DNA from: Adiantum capillus-veneris
Lineage: Eukaryota > Streptophyta > Polypodiopsida > Polypodiales > Pteridaceae
Assembly: GCA_014529385.2 (NCBI GenBank)
Contig: CM043953.1
Span: 67,948,372-68,012,371 of the forward strand
DNA length: 64,000 nucleotides
Reading direction: 5' to 3'
In this document: positions 63,201 through 64,000 of the stretch, piece after piece
Layout of the letters: each line of letters opens with the position of its first letter
Position numbering within the stretch: position 1 is the stretch's first letter
Program-made: the position numbers and the translations under genes
The notes under the pieces: model-generated
What the model saw: the letters and a program-made list of their open reading frames with translations, nothing else
What the model was told of the DNA's origin: nothing
Databases searched by the model: none

Positions 63201-64000
63201 CACCTAAAAGAACCACAAGAATCACAAGAATTTTTTTTTGCTTGTTGCGGTCGCACAAACCCACGTTCACTTGGGCGTGTCGATTCCTAATCGCGTTTTT
63301 GAAGAGTGACAGGAATCCCAAGAAAGAAGGACTTGTCCAGCCTCCCCTTGTGCCTCTTTTCACTCATTGAGAGCGGACCGTGCACTTAGCGGCCGGCCAA
63401 TCGACATAAGGTGGGAAAAAGCAACATTGGTGTGAGCACAAGGCCGCCAAGGGGTGCGCCCGCGGAAAAGAGCAGAACTCGGGTGAAGAGAAATCCTTCT
63501 CTAACACAGATTGCAAGGGAAAGAAGAACCTCAAGAACTCAAGAACCAAGACCCCCAAGAACCCAATTTCCTCGTGAACTTAAGAAACCAAGACCACAAG
63601 AATCCACAAGAACCCAAGATTTCAGTGGATGGTCATCACTCGAAGCGGAATGGATACTTCGCTTGGAGGTGATGAGCATGAGAGAGGCGAAGAAGAATTT
63701 TCCCCACCAAGAGGTTTTTCCGACCCTCTCCCTTCCCCATCTACGCCAAGGATTGCACCAGATCCTATGGAGGCTTGGTGCAAGATAATGATGGACATGA
63801 TGACAACGTGGCACGAAGCAAGAATGGCAGCCATGGAGCGTGAGCAGGAGCAATTACGCTTAGAGGCCAAAGAATTTGATCGCAAGTACGCAGAAAGCAA
63901 AACAGAATTGGATCACAAGAATGTTGTTCATTCTTCCTCTCATTGCTAATGTGCAGGCGAAGATTGAAGAGATTCGAGCAAAGGAGACTCTCTTAGTCTC
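63201..64000 (+). pseudogene. X2 leader and gag start, runs off the window
   Basis: The leader matches X1 (AAAGAACCACAAGAA .. GCTTGTTGC .. GGCGTGTCGATTCCTAATC). Gag starts at ATG 63629: MVITRSGMDTSLGGDEHERG, EEEFSPPRGF and MEAWCKIMMDMMTTWHEARM, then a charged helix, with a TAA at 63947. The rest of the element lies beyond 64000. Confidence 0.75.

Overview
This window reads as a transposon graveyard from a land-plant nuclear genome. I favour a fern. The evidence is the plant-type retrotransposon primer sites (initiator-Met tRNA and tRNA-Asp), dual-RNase-H Tat-like Ty3/gypsy elements, LINE tails, PLS-type PPR fragments and very long AG/CT, AC/GT and poly-G tracts. The fern assignment is inference from protein style (Copia gag, PPR repeats); no marker gene settles it. 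I see no intact cellular gene, no rRNA or tRNA gene, and no bacterial feature.

Layout. 1-2116: host-like sequence, non-coding repeats plus candidate minus-strand exons. 2117-4507: 3' LTR, polypurine tract and broken RNase H/integrase of a minus-strand Ty3 element, cut at about 4507 by a short Copia LTR with primer site and a long open gag-protease reading frame (4507-6693). 6700-15022: minus-strand LTR element(s): a decayed gag/protease polyprotein, an AT-rich leader, a tRNA-Asp primer site, and an LTR (14082-15007) that has a primer site on one side and a polypurine tract on the other. 15100-18333: gag remnant and anonymous sequence.

18338-27217 (E1): a complete minus-strand Tat-like Ty3 element with two LTRs and an ACGT target-site duplication. 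Its single gag-pol frame is interrupted by five stops. 27222-28085: LTR related to 2117-2991. 28692-35850: a second, more decayed Tat-like element on the plus strand. Its gag is split by a 1.9-kb LTR element (28770-30670) flanked by a perfect CTTAA duplication. 35855-36960: LINE tail. 36968-38800: gene-like minus-strand exons among microsatellites. 39040-40640: minus-strand Copia integrase/RT ruin. 40720-44654: Ty3-type element 'Y2'. 44655-45051: another LTR with primer site. 46102-46593: a foldback/MITE element with a 10-bp duplication.

46644-57111: a Ty3-type gag-protease gene with a TATA box, split after codon 16 by E3 (46942-54975). E3 is a full-length LTR element with 2.57-kb LTRs that carry degraded PPR-gene sequence. 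Its only long reading frame is an acidic protein I do not recognise, with no pol. 57112-64000: nested Ty3-type elements of two LTR families (X and Y), with LTRs, primer sites and gag fragments; the last runs off the end.

The pieces do not form a pathway. They are a record of successive insertions. The most interesting items are E3, the identical 9-bp target shared by E1 and E3, and the repeated Gln-to-TAG stops in several elements.
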